A stretch of 5,980 nucleotides of DNA. Source: JAAYGT01 sp050252075 (GTDB lineage Bacteria; Pseudomonadota; Gammaproteobacteria; Burkholderiales; Burkholderiaceae_B). A model generated the notes under the pieces. That model searched no databases. It was not told the DNA's origin and saw only the letters and a program-made list of their open reading frames with translations. Position numbers and translations under genes: made by a program. Below are positions 4,728 to 5,980 of the stretch, piece by piece. Location: the NCBI GenBank assembly GCA_050252075.1, contig JBFWLP010000136.1:1-5980 (forward strand). The letters run 5' to 3'. Position 1 is the first letter of the stretch, and each line of letters begins with the position of its first letter.

Positions 4728-5980
4728 CTCTTCCCGCCGACGACCCGGACAACTGCCTGACTGCCAGGCTGGAGTTCTTTGACACCATTCAACCCCATGG
4801 CGCCATGCTGGTCACGAACGAAGACGACGACATTGTGGCCGCATCGGCCAACTGCGCCGACTGGCTGGGTCGCCCGGCCGAACAGCTGCTGGGAACGCAC
4901 TGGGAAACGCTGTTTCCAGCCATTTCGCCGCCATCGCATCTTGCCGAGCTTACAGCGCTGGGCCTGTCAGGCATTAACCTGCGCACCGCGCACGCCAACA
5001 ACCGCCAGTTCGTCATGGCCCGTCATCGCAGCGGCCGGTTTGGCATTACTGAACTCGAAGCGCGCGCCGACCTGACCACCGAACTGGACACGGCCCGCGG
5101 GGCGGTTCTCGCCGCCTGCACCGATGAGCTGAGCCGGATCGATTCACAACAATCGGCTGCCGAATGCCTCATGCGGTACATCGCCATGGTGACGCGATTC
5201 GACCGCGTCATGGCACTGCAGTTCATGCACGACTGGCATGGCAAAGTCGTGGCCGAGGTCATCAAGCCCGGGGTTGAAAGCTACCTGCACCAGCATTTCC
5301 CGGCCAACGATATTCCACCCAACGCGCGTGCGCTTTACACCAAGAAGCGCCAGCGCCTGATCGCCGATGCCGCCAGCCAGCCGGTTCCCCTGATCAGTCG
5401 CGAGCCCGGTCCTTTCGACCTTACCTACGCCGAGCTGCGGGCTGTGCATCCGGTACACACCGAGTACATGAGAAACATGGGCACGGCCTCCTCGTTCAGC
5501 GTGTCTATTGTCGTGAACGGGCGGCTCTGGGGCCTGGTCGTCTGCCATAACCTGAAACCTCGCACCGTATCATTCGCCGAGCGCCAGCTGTGCGAGCTGC
5601 TGGCGAACATCACGGCATTGCATCTGCAAAACCTGCAGAAAATGGCCCTGGCCAATGCGCGCCACGAACACCTCATTACGCGCACGCACCTGAAACAGCA
5701 GTTTCTTGAGCACGGGCTCACCGACGCCACGATTCAAACCCAGCTCGATAAATTGCGGCTGGCCTTCCGGGCCGACGGCGCCTGGACACTGTCCCGAGGC
5801 GAAAGCTTTTTCAGCGGCATCCTGCCTTCGGCCCCCGAACGTGCCGCCCTGCTGGACTGGATTTACGACACCCGCACAGAATCGGTGTTCTGCAGCAATC
5901 AGGCGCCCCAATCGCTGCGCCACTACCCCGGCATTGTCAGCCATTGCAGCGGCGTGCTTTTCATACAGCTAACCGATGTC
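4724..5980 (+). CDS. bphP: Bacteriophytochrome photosensory module, PAS-GAF-PHY (cut by right edge)
   Basis: Red/far-red light receptor that covalently binds biliverdin; 419 residues are visible with the frame open to the window end. Cys11 lies 12 residues before the Gln of the IQPHG motif (22-26), exactly as the biliverdin-binding Cys24 does in Deinococcus BphP. The PAS domain spans about 11-110, GAF about 140-310, and a PHY domain begins at about 320. Pocket residues preserved relative to known structures are Asp196-Ile197-Pro198, Arg211, Arg239, His245, Tyr248, Ser257, Ser259 and His275. The notable exception is RVMALQF (161-167): Leu165 and Gln166 replace the usual Tyr-Arg. The PHY tongue and any output domain (histidine kinase or diguanylate cyclase, for example) lie beyond the edge. 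The start forms an ATGA overlap with bphO, the classic chromophore-synthesis/receptor pairing; there is no clear Shine-Dalgarno, so coupling is likely. Confidence 0.96.
   Translation, partial: MTLPADDPDNCLTARLEFFDTIQPHGAMLVTNEDDDIVAASANCADWLGRPAEQLLGTHWETLFPAISPPSHLAELTALGLSGINLRTAHANNRQFVMARHRSGRFGITELEARADLTTELDTARGAVLAACTDELSRIDSQQSAAECLMRYIAMVTRFDRVMALQFMHDWHGKVVAEVIKPGVESYLHQHFPANDIPPNARALYTKKRQRLIADAASQPVPLISREPGPFDLTYAELRAVHPVHTEYMRNMGTASSFSVSIVVNGRLWGLVVCHNLKPRTVSFAERQLCELLANITALHLQNLQKMALANARHEHLITRTHLKQQFLEHGLTDATIQTQLDKLRLAFRADGAWTLSRGESFFSGILPSAPERAALLDWIYDTRTESVFCSNQAPQSLRHYPGIVSHCSGVLFIQLTDV

Overview
This window reads as chromosomal DNA from a GC-rich (about 60%) proteobacterium, most likely a betaproteobacterium of the Burkholderiales, perhaps near the Alcaligenaceae. 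That placement is an inference from codon use, from the extra segment in the fingers region of DinB, and from the gene types. No ribosomal or other taxonomic marker is present.

Layout: bases 1-1724 hold a leftward pair. dinB (DNA polymerase IV, complete) is followed 18 bases later by the 5' part of an eamA-like O-acetylserine/cysteine exporter gene that runs off the left edge. Bases 1725-1933 are a divergent regulatory region. Bases 1934-5980 hold a tightly packed rightward array of five genes: an NrtB/NasE-like ABC permease, an NrtD/NasD-like ABC ATPase, tag (3-methyladenine DNA glycosylase I), bphO (biliverdin-forming heme oxygenase) and bphP (bacteriophytochrome, cut by the right edge within its PHY domain). 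The junctions are +3 bases, +5 bases, an ATGA overlap and an ATGA overlap, so a single transcript with translational coupling is likely.

The most informative signal is in the divergent region. A 13-base-arm imperfect palindrome with a GCACCA-N3-TGGTGC core (1785-1813) matches the NtrC enhancer consensus. About 97 bases upstream of the predicted transcription start, it is followed by a near-perfect sigma-54 promoter (TGGCAC-N6-TTGCTT spanning 1871-1887) just before the permease gene. This predicts that the ABC pair is induced under nitrogen limitation, which fits the nitrate-family assignment. If no terminator or internal promoter intervenes (none was seen), a red/far-red photoreceptor and its chromophore-making enzyme would come under nitrogen control.

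Several proteins carry unusual key residues. The ATPase has Asp in place of the Q-loop Gln and Asp in place of the catalytic Glu after Walker B. The phytochrome keeps the biliverdin-binding Cys, the DIP motif and the pocket histidines, but has Leu where nearly all phytochromes have the Tyr176-equivalent next to the chromophore. No substrate-binding protein gene accompanies the ABC pair. I see no RNA genes, mobile elements, CRISPR arrays or attachment sites.
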